This document shows positions 14,890-24,581 of a DNA stretch of 26,020 nt, one piece after another. The first letter of the stretch is position 1, and every line of letters begins with the position of its first letter. The DNA lies in contig JBHEMU010000036.1 of the NCBI GenBank assembly GCA_046262415.1, positions 1 through 26,020 of the forward strand. Reading direction: 5' to 3'. The notes beneath the pieces are model-generated. The model saw only the letters and a list, made by a program, of their open reading frames with translations, ran no database searches and had not been told where the DNA came from. Position numbers and translations under genes: made by a program. Source of the DNA: JACDAS01 sp046262415. Its GTDB lineage: Bacteria > Actinomycetota > Thermoleophilia > Gaiellales > Gaiellaceae.

Positions 14890-16883
14890 GTCATCTGCCG
14901 GTCGTCGGTGAGGCTCCATACGGAGCCGAGGAAGGCGCCCGTGGAGGGGTCGGTGTTGACTCCGGCCATCGTCCCGGGCGCGGCGACGAACACCTCCGCG
15001 GCGCGCGACGCTGCTTCGTCGACGAGCTCGTGGTCGGGCCGGATGATCTCCCCCCACCACCCGCTGATCCGGCCGTTGAAGTCGACCGGATGACCCGGGG
15101 CGGCGACCTCGCTCTCGATCTTTCGCTGCGGGTCGAGGGCACGCATCATCGCGGAGAGGTTCGCGCGATGGCTATGCGTGGCATGCCCGTACTCGTGGCT
15201 GCGCGTGCCGGCGAGGATCGCCGGAGCCTGCATCAGCTGGAAGCCCTCCCACGTGCCGCGGGGGGCCCACCTGTGACCGAAGCCCTGAGTGGCCGGAATC
15301 CCGAGGGCGGTGCGGACCGCAGCAGGGTTCGCGATCTCCACGTCGGCCTGCTCGGCGTTCGACGCGAGCCGCCACGCCGCAGCCGAAACGACCACTTCAC
15401 CGCCGCCCGCCGTCGCCGTGACGCGGTAGAAGTTATGGCGCTTGTAGAAGGCTTCCCAGTCGAGAACGGTGAACGAGAGGGTCCCGCCGGCTACGGTCAG
15501 GCCGCTGTACTCGGTGAGCGGAATGAGGGTGCGCACCCCCGAGACGACGAGGTAGAGCCGGCTCGGGTTGAGGTGGAAGGTCGTGAAGGCGCTCGCCGTG
15601 TTCGTCAGATCGGGATGGATGCGCGGCAGCGAGGTGAACGTCCCCGCCGTGAGCGAGCTCACGTATGTGCGCTGCGCGTTCGGTCCGGTTGCGATGACTG
15701 TCGTCGCGGGCTGGGGCAGCGGCGCAGCTTCAGCGTTGTGACGGCCGAGCTGCCGGAATTGCCGAGGCGGCGACGGCTGCCCCGGCAGCGTCCCCTCCGG
15801 CTGAAGCATGACCGACGATACCCAGGGCGCCCCGGTTCGATCGGTGACGCTGACGCTGCCCCGAACCGTCTGTGCCGGCTGAGCGCTGCCCCCTGCCGGC
15901 GTCACCCGGTACGTGAGCACCACCTCGCCCGAGACGGCCATGGCACCCGACCACCGACTTTGGAAGTCGGCATCCGCGGCCGGACGGTTGACGGTGCCGT
16001 GGGCAGCGGTCGGATAGCTCCAGCCGGTCACGGTCAGCGTCTCGCCCGCCGTCGGCGCGAAGACCACGGAGGCAGTCAACGTGTCACCGCGGGTGAGCGT
16101 GGCTCCCGGCGCGAGCGAGAGGGTCGGCGCCGCGAGTGGCGGGGCGGCGTCCGGCGCACCGGCGTCAGGAGTCTGACGTTGGACGAGCACGACCTCCTCC
16201 GCTGGCGGCGCGGCCTCTTCTCCGGGCGGCGTGGCGTCCTCACCAGGCGGCGCGGCATCCTCCTCGGGCTGGTTCCAGGCCGTCTGCTCGTCCTCGTCTC
16301 CGCGCACTGCTCGCGGCTCCGGGCCCGCCGTCCCGTAGCTCGCCTGCGCGATCCGTGCGGGCGAATCGGCCTGCTGCACGACGTGCACGAGCTCGTGCGC
16401 GATCAGCCGACGCCCAGCCGAGGTCTCGGGCTCGTACCGACCGGATGCGAAGGCGACGTCATTGCCGACGGCGAACGCAACCGCCCCCAGCTCGCTTGCC
16501 GTCTCGGACGCAGCGGCGTCCACGTGCACACGGACACGGCCGAAGTCGTGGCCGAGCCGAGCCTCGAAGAATCCGCGCAGCCCGTCGGAAAGCGGAGTTC
16601 CGCGCCCCTCCATCCTCCGCAGCCGATCCGCGATGGGCGGAGCGGCCAGGTGCCGTCGGTCCCGAAGCTCGGCCGCTGAAGGTGGCGTCACGTGCGCGCG
16701 CGCCGCTCCGCGCAGTGTCGCCTCGGCTATGCGATCCGCTTCCCGCTCCGCCGGATCGGCGGGCCCGCTCACCAAGACACGCCGCAACGCGGATTGTCCT
16801 TCCGGTCGGCGCACGGCGTGCCGAGGGCGGTCCCGCCGAGCTGCCGGCGCCTCCCGAGCGTGGTGGTGGACGTGCCCGGTCAT
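14886..16883 (-). CDS. DUF4157 (eCIS core domain) protein with a second C-terminal HExxH motif
   Basis: 665 aa; ATG 16883 overlaps the previous stop (ATGA). Residues about 90-172 are the eCIS core domain: MEGRGTPLSDGLRGFFEARL, GHDFGRVRVHVD (111-122) and RRLIAHELVHVVQQ with HELVH at 163-167. The N-terminus is His/Arg-rich. Residues about 185-250 are an acidic Pro/Glu-rich linker with a heptad repeat (see repeat entry). Residues about 250-350 look like an Ig-type beta domain. The C-terminal region (about 480-665) contains HEYGHATHSHR, with HEYGH at 563-567 and a nearby E/H-rich helix (AAPGHPVDFNGRISGWWGEI). DUF4157 is strongly associated with eCIS loci and is present in predicted toxins. The second motif suggests a peptidase effector domain, but its zinc ligands beyond HExxH are not certain. 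Confidence 0.88.
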   Translation of the reverse strand: MTGHVHHHAREAPAARRDRPRHAVRRPEGQSALRRVLVSGPADPAEREADRIAEATLRGAARAHVTPPSAAELRDRRHLAAPPIADRLRRMEGRGTPLSDGLRGFFEARLGHDFGRVRVHVDAAASETASELGAVAFAVGNDVAFASGRYEPETSAGRRLIAHELVHVVQQADSPARIAQASYGTAGPEPRAVRGDEDEQTAWNQPEEDAAPPGEDATPPGEEAAPPAEEVVLVQRQTPDAGAPDAAPPLAAPTLSLAPGATLTRGDTLTASVVFAPTAGETLTVTGWSYPTAAHGTVNRPAADADFQSRWSGAMAVSGEVVLTYRVTPAGGSAQPAQTVRGSVSVTDRTGAPWVSSVMLQPEGTLPGQPSPPRQFRQLGRHNAEAAPLPQPATTVIATGPNAQRTYVSSLTAGTFTSLPRIHPDLTNTASAFTTFHLNPSRLYLVVSGVRTLIPLTEYSGLTVAGGTLSFTVLDWEAFYKRHNFYRVTATAGGGEVVVSAAAWRLASNAEQADVEIANPAAVRTALGIPATQGFGHRWAPRGTWEGFQLMQAPAILAGTRSHEYGHATHSHRANLSAMMRALDPQRKIESEVAAPGHPVDFNGRISGWWGEIIRPDHELVDEAASRAAEVFVAAPGTMAGVNTDPSTGAFLGSVWSLTDDRQMT
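16194..16265 (-). repeat. 21-nt tandem repeat coding an acidic Pro-rich heptad linker
   Basis: Residues 207-230 of the DUF4157 protein are three imperfect copies of a heptad with the pattern (G/E)-E-(D/E)-A-(A/T)-P-P. They are encoded by three diverged ~21-nt DNA units. The repeat forms part of the disordered linker between the eCIS core domain and the Ig-like part. Copy number could vary between strains. Confidence 0.75.
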
Positions 16884-17121
16884 CGCACGAGCTCCTGACC
16901 GACGGCGCGTGCGATCGCGGTGCCCACGGCCTCCGCCGACAGGTCATGACCGAGCGCCGCGGACAGCTCGCGCGCCCGTCGGCTGGACCGCCCGAGCGGC
17001 TCGCCGTTCGCCGCCAGCCGCGCCAGCTCGCGCTCGAGGGCGACTGCGATCTCGCCTCCACGCGCCTGCGCCGGATCGTCGAGAACGAGCGCGCCGATCT
17101 CGACCTCGATCCGCCGCGGCG

Positions 17122-17125
<4 letters not shown>
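16880..17125 (-). CDS. Small conserved-looking eCIS operon protein, function unknown
   Basis: 81 aa from ATG 17125, whose ATGA overlaps the ATPase stop; its own stop overlaps the DUF4157 start in the same way. An upstream ATG at 17176 lies in ATPase coding sequence and is less likely. The sequence starts MTPRRIEVEIGALVLDD, a strand-like segment, followed by a helical, Ala/Arg-rich part (EIAVALERELARLAANG ... EAVGTAIARAVGQELV). Small proteins with a similar IEVEI...LVL start followed by two amphipathic helices occur between ATPase and DUF4157 genes in other eCIS loci. Double translational coupling suggests a chaperone or adaptor for the DUF4157 protein, which is inference only. Confidence 0.8.
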
Positions 17126-19112
<1,987 letters not shown>

Positions 19113-19116
<4 letters not shown>

Positions 19117-20396
19117 GGGATCGCCACGGTCGGGCCGACGAAGCGGCCCTGGTTCGGACCTGGCGCGGTCTCGACCTCGAGCGGGCTCTCGGCTCCGTCG
19201 ACCTGGATGCGCACGAGGTAGGTGCCGGCAGCGACTCCCTCGACCCGGATCTCGACCGGGTCGGTGTCGAGCTCGCGCGTCGGCGCCTGGAACGAGTACG
19301 CCTCGCCGCCTGCGACCTCGTAGAGGAGCAGCAGCACGCGCTGGCGCTTGCCGATCGGCGGGTCGGCGACCACCGTGGCCGTGGCCGAGCGCGGCGCCGT
19401 GCCGCTCCCGGTGACGTTCGTCACGCTGGTCGACGTCAGGGTCGAGCGAAGGACGAACGGCGCGACGTTCGACTCGAAGCCGCGGTGCGCCTCCGGCGGC
19501 GTCCCGAGCTCGAGCAGGTGCACCACCTGCGCGCCCTGGACGCCGGCGCGCAGCGTCCCCGGCGGGAACAGCGGCGGCTCGAGCGCCGCCCGGATCTCGG
19601 TCTCGCCCACCTCCTCGACGGCCGGTGCGACGATCGTCTCGCCGACCCGGAGGCGGGTCACGTCGCCGCGGAGGTGCGTGCCGCGTACCACGATCGTCGT
19701 CCCGGGCAGGATCGGCTCGTCCGGACCGTCCTCGGCGGCAACGCTCTCGACGAGCGGCCGCTCGATCGGCAGAACGTAGACGTTGCGGAGCCGGACGGGC
19801 AGCGCCGGCTTCGGCGCCACCTGCGCCTCGACGAGGACGACGCTCGCCTCGTAGACGACCGACAGCACGTACGGGACCCCGAAGAGGGTCGACCACAGCT
19901 TCGAGAGCTCCTCGAGGTTGAGCGCCAGGGGAGTGAAGCTCACGCGCTCGACCTGCTCGAACAGGTCCGTGTCGCCCAGGTACCGGCGGGGGTCGGTCAG
20001 GTCCGCGCCGGTCGACGCGTCGATGATCGCCTGGATCGCGCTCCCCGTGACCACCGGCCGAGCGTGAAGCGCGCTCACGGCGCCGCCAAGGAGCCGTTGC
20101 GGCTCGAGGATCGCCTCGTCGCCGTAGAACGAGACCAGATAGTGGAGGTCGAGCCCGAGCTGCGGCCGCCGCCGGAGGTCGCCGTTCGCAGTTCGGGTCG
20201 GAAGGTCGGCGTTGCGCAGCGCCGCGTTAGGCGTCACCTGGTAGAGGAAGACGTTGGCCTCGAGCGACGGCGCGCCGTTGTCCTTCTCGTCGGGCCGCAC
20301 GTTCGTCACCATCGCGCCGGTCACCGCGCCGAGCCCGCTCTGGACGATGTCGCCGAGGACGACCGTCGTCGTCGCGATTGCGAGCGAGTTGCTCAC
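19113..20396 (-). CDS. DUF4255 tail terminator/cap protein (Afp16/Pvc16-like) with IPT/TIG-like domain
   Basis: 427 aa, GTG start at 20396 overlapping the previous stop. Residues about 5-185 are a DUF4255 domain: MSNSLAIATTTVVLGDIVQ, VFLYQVTPNAALRNADLPTR, LGLDLHYLVSFYGDEAILEP, QRLLGGAVSALHARP and LNLEELSKLWSTLFGVPYVL. A second part (about 195-300) with LPGTTIVVRGTHLRGDVTRL and LFPPGTLRAGVQGAQ resembles an IPT/TIG Ig-like domain. The C-terminal ~120 residues are again beta-rich. The DUF4255 family caps the end of tube and sheath distal to the baseplate. The extra Ig-like domains suggest an extended cap, possibly for surface contact. Confidence 0.9.
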
Positions 20397-21274
20397 CGGC
20401 GCCTCCCGGCGCCCTGCTCGAGGTACTCGTCCAGAGACAGCCGAGGCTCGCGCGGGCGCGGCGCCCGAGCCGCAGGCGCGGGCTGGGCGGGAGCGCGGAG
20501 CTCGACTCGGCCGATGTGGACGTGGACGACCGGCTCGACGGCGGAATCTCCCTCACCGGCCGTAGCTCGATCGTCACCCTCCTGCGCCGCCTGCGGCTCG
20601 ACGCCGGGCGTCGTCGGACGCGCGTCGACTGCCGGCCCGCGCTCGCGCGGACCGCGCCGCGCCTCGTCTCGCCGTTCGACGACGCGGCTCTCGACGAGCC
20701 GAGGCGCGCTGATCGCCTCCCGTCGGACGGGATCGCCGCGAGGCGTGGCCACGCGCTCCGGCAGCGCCTCTGATGGTGCAGCCACAGGCGGTTCGGACCG
20801 TGCTCGAGGCGAAATCGCTTCGGGGTCTGCTGTCGGCGAAGTGGGCGGTAAGGACGCGACCGCGCCGGGGTCGACCGCAGGCCCGGTGGCGTCCGGACTC
20901 CGGCGGGGAACCGCAGCCGTGCTCGGGCGAGAGTCGGCGCTCGAGCGCCGCCGCGGCTCTGGGGACGGGTCCTCGACGGACGGTACTGGCGCAACCTCGT
21001 TCACGCGCGCGGGCGCAGGACGCGCGGTTGCAGGACGCGCGGGCGCAGGACGCCCGGTTGCAGGACGCGCGGGCGCCGGAAGCGCGGGCGCAGGACGCGC
21101 GGGCGCCGCACGCGGCGGCGGAAGCGCCGTCGCCGGCCAAGCGGCGTCGAGCTCCTCGAACGCCAACGGCCGCGGCTCGGCGGCCCCCGGCTCGAAGCTC
21201 GTAGGGAGCCGAGGACGGACGACGTCCCGAGCCCCGAGCGCGCGCCCGACCACCTCGCCCAGGAAGTCGCTCAT
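20393..21274 (-). CDS. Pro/Ala/Arg-rich disordered eCIS protein with short conserved ends
   Basis: 293 aa, ATG 21274 overlapping the chaperone gene stop by 4 nt. Only the two ends look conserved. The N-terminus is MSDFLGEVVGRALGARDVVR with PRLPTSFEP, a putative amphipathic helix. Near the C-terminus are a strand motif VVHVHIGRVELRA and the tail LSLDEYLEQ. Everything between is low-complexity Pro/Ala/Arg/Ser/Glu sequence with a pentapeptide repeat. Proteins with the same HxxIGRVEVR...LSLDDYL end pattern, as far as I recall, are common next to DUF4255 genes in eCIS clusters, but no function is known to me. A binding-partner tether for cap or tube ends is a guess. It is too small and unstructured to be a classical tape measure. 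Confidence 0.8.
   Translation of the reverse strand: MSDFLGEVVGRALGARDVVRPRLPTSFEPGAAEPRPLAFEELDAAWPATALPPPRAAPARPAPALPAPARPATGRPAPARPATARPAPARVNEVAPVPSVEDPSPEPRRRSSADSRPSTAAVPRRSPDATGPAVDPGAVASLPPTSPTADPEAISPRARSEPPVAAPSEALPERVATPRGDPVRREAISAPRLVESRVVERRDEARRGPRERGPAVDARPTTPGVEPQAAQEGDDRATAGEGDSAVEPVVHVHIGRVELRAPAQPAPAARAPRPREPRLSLDEYLEQGAGRRR
21004..21120 (-). repeat. 15-nt minisatellite inside the Pro/Ala-rich gene
   Basis: Seven consecutive 15-nt units (21016-21120), preceded by a partial unit from 21004, follow the pattern GCAGGACGCGCGGGC on the + strand with 1-5 changes per copy. Read on the coding strand they give pentapeptides of the PARPA/TARPA/TGRPA/PALPA type. The unit length keeps the frame, so copy changes alter only linker length. 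Confidence 0.9.
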
Positions 21275-22023
21275 CCCGAGACGAGCTCCAGATAGGCCGC
21301 CCGCCGTGGGGCGCTCAACGCGAGCACGTCACTCTCCAGCCAGCCGTAGGCGGACGCGAGCCCGTGCACGTCGCGCACGAGCCGGCGCGCGCACGCGTCG
21401 AGCTCCGCCCAGAGAAACGAGACGATGTCGAACGGCGCCGTCCACTCACTCCCGCAGCCCGGGCAGGCAAGCGCGAGCTCGATCCACGCGCCGGGATCGG
21501 CCTCGGCCATCTGCGCCGAGACCGCCTCCTCGACCTCGGGCGTGAGCTCCCCGTCGAGCACGCAGCGCTGGAGCAGGATCGCACGCCCCTCCTCCACGTC
21601 GGTGGCCCCCCCGACCTCGACGAGATCGCCGGCCGTCGCCGCTCGGAACCTCACGCCTCGTCCGTCCACCTCCAGCTCGAGCTCGCGAGCCCGACTCGCC
21701 TCGTCAGTGGGGTCAGACCCCACCCCATCTGCACATTTCGCTCTCGGGTGGGGTCCGACGCCGTGGTCGCGCAGATCCCCCGCCGCGAGCTCGGCCTCGA
21801 TCAGCTCGCCGCAGGAAGGACATGCCCCCACCGCAGCGAGCGAAGGCCCGAACATGAGCTCGCGCAGCTCGACGAGCAGGGCGTCGCGCTCTCCGACGGA
21901 GAGCAGCTCCGGCGGCTCGGGGTGCCCGCCCGCCACGACCAGCTCGAGCGCCCGCTCCGGGAGGGTCCTGCCTCGGCCGCGCTCCCAGACGCCCAGGATC
22001 TCGGCAGCGGAGAGCTCACGCAT
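21271..22023 (-). CDS. gp28-like baseplate hub assembly chaperone with two Cys pairs
   Basis: 250 aa, ATG 22023, 6 nt after the tube stop. The pattern fits the T4 gp28-type hub-assembly family seen in eCIS: an N-terminal acidic helix (MRELSAAEILGVWERG), LLELR-like helices, then CPSC (68-71) and, much later, CPGC (187-190). These four Cys probably form a zinc site joining two halves. The C-terminus has WAELDACARRLVRDVHGLAS and AYGWLESDVLALSAPRRAAY, a helix pair typical of the family. Residues about 89-106 are out of character (HPRAKCADGVGSDPTDEA) and are encoded by a REP-like insertion. The expected role is assembly of the tube onto the hub; it may not be part of the mature particle. Confidence 0.82.
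   Translation of the reverse strand: MRELSAAEILGVWERGRGRTLPERALELVVAGGHPEPPELLSVGERDALLVELRELMFGPSLAAVGACPSCGELIEAELAAGDLRDHGVGPHPRAKCADGVGSDPTDEASRARELELEVDGRGVRFRAATAGDLVEVGGATDVEEGRAILLQRCVLDGELTPEVEEAVSAQMAEADPGAWIELALACPGCGSEWTAPFDIVSFLWAELDACARRLVRDVHGLASAYGWLESDVLALSAPRRAAYLELVSG
21707..21759 (-). repeat. REP-like palindromic insertion kept in frame inside the chaperone gene
   Basis: A 17-nt near-perfect palindrome, GTGGGGTC-A-GACCCCAC (21707-21723), is followed by a 20-nt spacer (CATCTGCACATTTCGCTCTC) and an inverted copy GGGTGGGGTCCGAC (21746-21759), which pairs with 21712-21725 at 13 of 14 positions. The spacer is far richer in A/T than its surroundings. Palindromes with a GGGGTCAGACCCC core are, as far as I recall, frequent interspersed repeats in many bacterial genomes. 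The element encodes about 18 residues of the chaperone without breaking the frame. Confidence 0.75.
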
Positions 22024-22029
22024 GGGCGG

Positions 22030-22557
22030 CTAGGCAGCGGGCTCGGTGAAGCTCGGCTCCGTCGGCTCGGTCACGTCGTAGTCGCGCTCCCAGCCCTCGT
22101 TCTCCAGCTTGATCGACTGGATCGCGACCGCGTTCGCGTTCGCGTCCAGCTCGGGAACGGCCTGGAACTCGGAGACCCAGGAGCGGAAGATCTTGTACGC
22201 GAGTGCGAGCTGACCGGCCTCGTTGTAGATCTCCAGGATCAGGTCCTTGCGGAAGTCGCGCAGCGACACCTCCGAGCCGAGGCCCGAGCCGAAGTTCCAC
22301 ACCTTGTTCGCCCACCTCTCGAACTCGGTGTCGTGGGTGACGCCGCGCTCGAGCATGATCGGCTCGTACTCGGTGCGGCCGGGCGACTTGCGGCTAGAGC
22401 TTGGGTCGCCCCCTTCGCGGTGCTTGACCGGCTCGGTCGTCCGCTTGAGCGCGCCGACCTTGCTGACGCCGGCGACGTAGCGGCCGTCCCACTTGACCCG
22501 GAACTTGAAGTTCTTGTACGGGTCGAACCGGGTGGCGTTGACACTGAACTGGGCCAT
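22030..22557 (-). CDS. Inner tube protein (T4 gp19-like, Afp1/5 family)
   Basis: 175 aa, ATG 22557 with AAGGAG 7 nt upstream, overlapping the TAA of the sheath gene. Family blocks are NATRFDPYKNFKFRVKWDG, YVAGVSKVGALKRTTEPVKH, REGGDPSSSRKSPGRTEYEP, IMLERGVTHDTEFERWANKV and LEIYNEAGQLALAYKIFRSW. These give the characteristic beta-barrel hexamer fold of the Hcp/gp19 tube. The C-terminus ends with a Pro/Glu tail (TEPTEPSFTEPAA). Hexamers would stack to form the inner tube that carries cargo. It is the only tube gene seen here, although most eCIS have at least two. Confidence 0.95.
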   Translation of the reverse strand: MAQFSVNATRFDPYKNFKFRVKWDGRYVAGVSKVGALKRTTEPVKHREGGDPSSSRKSPGRTEYEPIMLERGVTHDTEFERWANKVWNFGSGLGSEVSLRDFRKDLILEIYNEAGQLALAYKIFRSWVSEFQAVPELDANANAVAIQSIKLENEGWERDYDVTEPTEPSFTEPAA

Positions 22558-22567
22558 CGCTCTCTCC

Positions 22568-24088
22568 TTAGGCTGCGATCTGGCCAGCCATCTGCTGGAT
22601 CTTCAGGACGACGAACTCGGCTGGCTTGAGCGGCGCGAAGCCGACGACGACGTTCACGACGCCGCGGTCGATGTCGGCCTGCGTCGTGGTCTCGGAGTCG
22701 CACTTGACGAAGTAGGCCTGCGCCGGAGTCGTTCCCTGGAAGGCGCCCTGGCGAAAGAGGCCGTTCATGAACGCGCCGACGTTGAGCCGGATCTGCCCCC
22801 AGAGCGGCTCGTCGTTGGGTTCGAAGACCACCCACTGCGTAGCGCGGAAGAGCGTCTCCTCGATGAAGAGCGCCAGCCGGCGGATTGGGATGTACTTCCA
22901 CTGGTCGGTGAGCGCGTCTGCGCCCCGCAGCGTGCGCGAGCCCCAGATCACCCTCCCGATCAGCGGGAACGTTCGCAGGGCGTTGATCCCGACCGGGTTC
23001 AGCTGCCCGCTCTCGGCATCGGTAAGCGTCAGCGCGAGCCCGGTCGTACCGACGATCGTCGCCTCGGTTCCGGCGGGCGCCTTCCAGACACCCCGCTCGG
23101 CGTCGGTGCGGGCGAAGACGCCCGCGACCGCGCCCGAAGCGACGAATTCCTCGCTGAGATTCCCCTTGAGCGGATTGGGAGCGCGCAGGCGCGGAAAGAA
23201 GAGCGCCGCGTTCTCGTCTGCGTCGAGCGTCGCCTTGAACGCGATGGCGCCCACGACGTCGAGGACCGCGGACGGCGTGTCGACGAGGAGCATGGCGCGC
23301 CGCGTCGTCTCCCGCAGGTACGCGGCGGCGTCGTTGAAGCTGGTCGCCGGCACGTCTGCCGTCTCGCTCAGCGGCGGCAGGCAGAGCAGGTTGAAGATGT
23401 CCACCGTGTCGAGGGCGCGCACGCCCGCCCGCCCCGAGGGGGGCATCACGTCCTCGGCGCGGACATCGTCTCCGTCCTCTCCGCCAGTGCCTGAGACCGG
23501 GCCGGCCGGCGTCGGGACGCTCGCTGGCACCGTCGAGCCCTCGGCGACCCGCAGGAATCGCGAGCGCTGCTCGAGCGTCGTGGTCACGAAGGACACGGCC
23601 GCCGGGTCGAGGGAGAGGTTCCGCAGCGTCTCGCTCTCGTCGGTCCCGTTCGGCGGCGGGTCGACGACGGTCAGGTTGAAGAGTCCTGCCGCGGGGACGC
23701 CGGTCGTGTCAAGCGCGACTTGCAGGTTGTCTCCCCACTCGCCCGGGCTGGACGCCTCGAGCTCGAGGTCGCCGCCGGCGCCGGTGAAGGTAAACGTGGA
23801 AGTCGCCGCCTCGGTGGGCACCCCACGTGTCACACGCACGATGACGGCGTCGCGGCCGCCGTTCTGGAAGTACTGCCGAAGGGCGAAGCTCATCCGGCTC
23901 TCGTTCCAGAGACCGCCGAAGATGCGCTCGTAGTCGGCGAAGCTGTGGACCAAGACCGGCTCGTCGACCGGCCCCTTCCTCGCCCTGCCGACGAAGGCGG
24001 TGATCGACGTGCTGACGCCGATGATCGGGCGGACGCCGCTCGGTTGCTCCTCGATGTAGACGCCGGGATAGGTGAGCTCCGCGGGCAC
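22568..24088 (-). CDS. Contractile sheath protein
   Basis: 506 aa, GTG start at 24088 with a strong AGGAGG 5 nt upstream. The N-terminus (YPGVYIEEQPSGVRPIIGVS, TSITAFVGRARKGPVDEPVL) is the classical phage tail sheath/eCIS sheath signature with the arm that threads into neighbouring subunits. The variable outer domain is about residues 90-340 (VRVTRGVPTEAATSTFTFTG ... LDADENAALFFPRLRAPNPL). The C-terminal domain includes NALRTFPLIGRVIWGSRTL, IPIRRLALFIEETLFRATQW and DRGVVNVVVGFAPLKPAEFV. A single sheath gene is present, while Afp/PVC have three. It surrounds the tube and contracts to drive it out. Confidence 0.97.
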   Translation of the reverse strand: MPAELTYPGVYIEEQPSGVRPIIGVSTSITAFVGRARKGPVDEPVLVHSFADYERIFGGLWNESRMSFALRQYFQNGGRDAVIVRVTRGVPTEAATSTFTFTGAGGDLELEASSPGEWGDNLQVALDTTGVPAAGLFNLTVVDPPPNGTDESETLRNLSLDPAAVSFVTTTLEQRSRFLRVAEGSTVPASVPTPAGPVSGTGGEDGDDVRAEDVMPPSGRAGVRALDTVDIFNLLCLPPLSETADVPATSFNDAAAYLRETTRRAMLLVDTPSAVLDVVGAIAFKATLDADENAALFFPRLRAPNPLKGNLSEEFVASGAVAGVFARTDAERGVWKAPAGTEATIVGTTGLALTLTDAESGQLNPVGINALRTFPLIGRVIWGSRTLRGADALTDQWKYIPIRRLALFIEETLFRATQWVVFEPNDEPLWGQIRLNVGAFMNGLFRQGAFQGTTPAQAYFVKCDSETTTQADIDRGVVNVVVGFAPLKPAEFVVLKIQQMAGQIAA

Positions 24089-24099
24089 TGAGCCTCCTT

Positions 24100-24483
24100 T
24101 TACGGGGTCGCGTCGCGACCGACGAGGATCTGGATCTGCGCGTCCTTGCCGAGAGCGTTGTCGAAGACGAGCTTCGTCGGCTCGGAGCCGAACAGGCCGA
24201 CGGCGCCGGTCCCGGTCAGGACGTGCGGCTGGTCGAGGACGTGGTCGGTGGTGCCGGTGTTGACGGTGTACTTGAGCGCGTCCCCGTACTGGCTCGACTT
24301 GACGATCAGCAGGCGTACGCTGCCGGTGGCGCCGGGCTGAAGCTGGACCTCGAGGTTGGTCGTGCCGTCGGGGACGGTGACGCTGAGCTTGTCGTAGGCG
24401 TCGACGGTGAGGGTCCGGCTCTCCTTGATCGTCGGGCCGGAGGCAACCTCTGCGCCGACCGTGAGAACGATGGTCTCGGGCAT
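24100..24483 (-). CDS. Small beta-rich protein of unknown function, first gene of the structural operon
   Basis: 127 aa, ATG 24483 with AAGGAG 8 nt upstream. I do not recognise the family. The sequence has no Cys, no signal peptide and no membrane segment. It alternates short strands and turns: RTLTVDAYDKLSVTVPDGTT, LEVQLQPGATGSVRLLIVKS, YGDALKYTVNTGTTDHVLDQ, KLVFDNALGKDAQIQILVG. The pattern resembles a beta-sandwich or jelly roll as found in decoration or carbohydrate-binding domains. It stands 11 nt before the sheath gene and directly behind a predicted SARP-activated promoter, so it is likely made with the particle. A role on the sheath surface or as a minor particle component is inference. 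Confidence 0.8.
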   Translation of the reverse strand: MPETIVLTVGAEVASGPTIKESRTLTVDAYDKLSVTVPDGTTNLEVQLQPGATGSVRLLIVKSSQYGDALKYTVNTGTTDHVLDQPHVLTGTGAVGLFGSEPTKLVFDNALGKDAQIQILVGRDATP

Positions 24484-24522
24484 GCTGCTCGCTCCTTGCG
24501 GACGTCGTCGCTACCGCCGCGG

Positions 24523-24554
24523 AGTCTGGAAGCGCGGCGTCACGCGAGCGTCAC
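24523..24554 (-). promoter_or_regulatory. Predicted SARP-activated promoter of the structural operon
   Basis: On the minus strand two identical heptamers GTGACGC occupy 24554-24548 and 24543-24537, separated by TCGC (11-bp period). Eight bases later comes CAGACT (24528-24523), a -10-like hexamer. Direct heptamer repeats one helical turn apart, with the last repeat 8 bp from -10, are the known architecture of SARP-dependent promoters. ATG of the first operon gene lies 39 nt further on, with its own ribosome binding site. Confidence 0.6.
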
Positions 24555-24581
24555 CGCCCGACCTTTGTCGGCGCAGGGCAC

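Noticed and set aside
21004..21120. CRISPR-like array
   Set aside because: Units are 15 nt, contiguous without spacers and coding in frame; this is a minisatellite.
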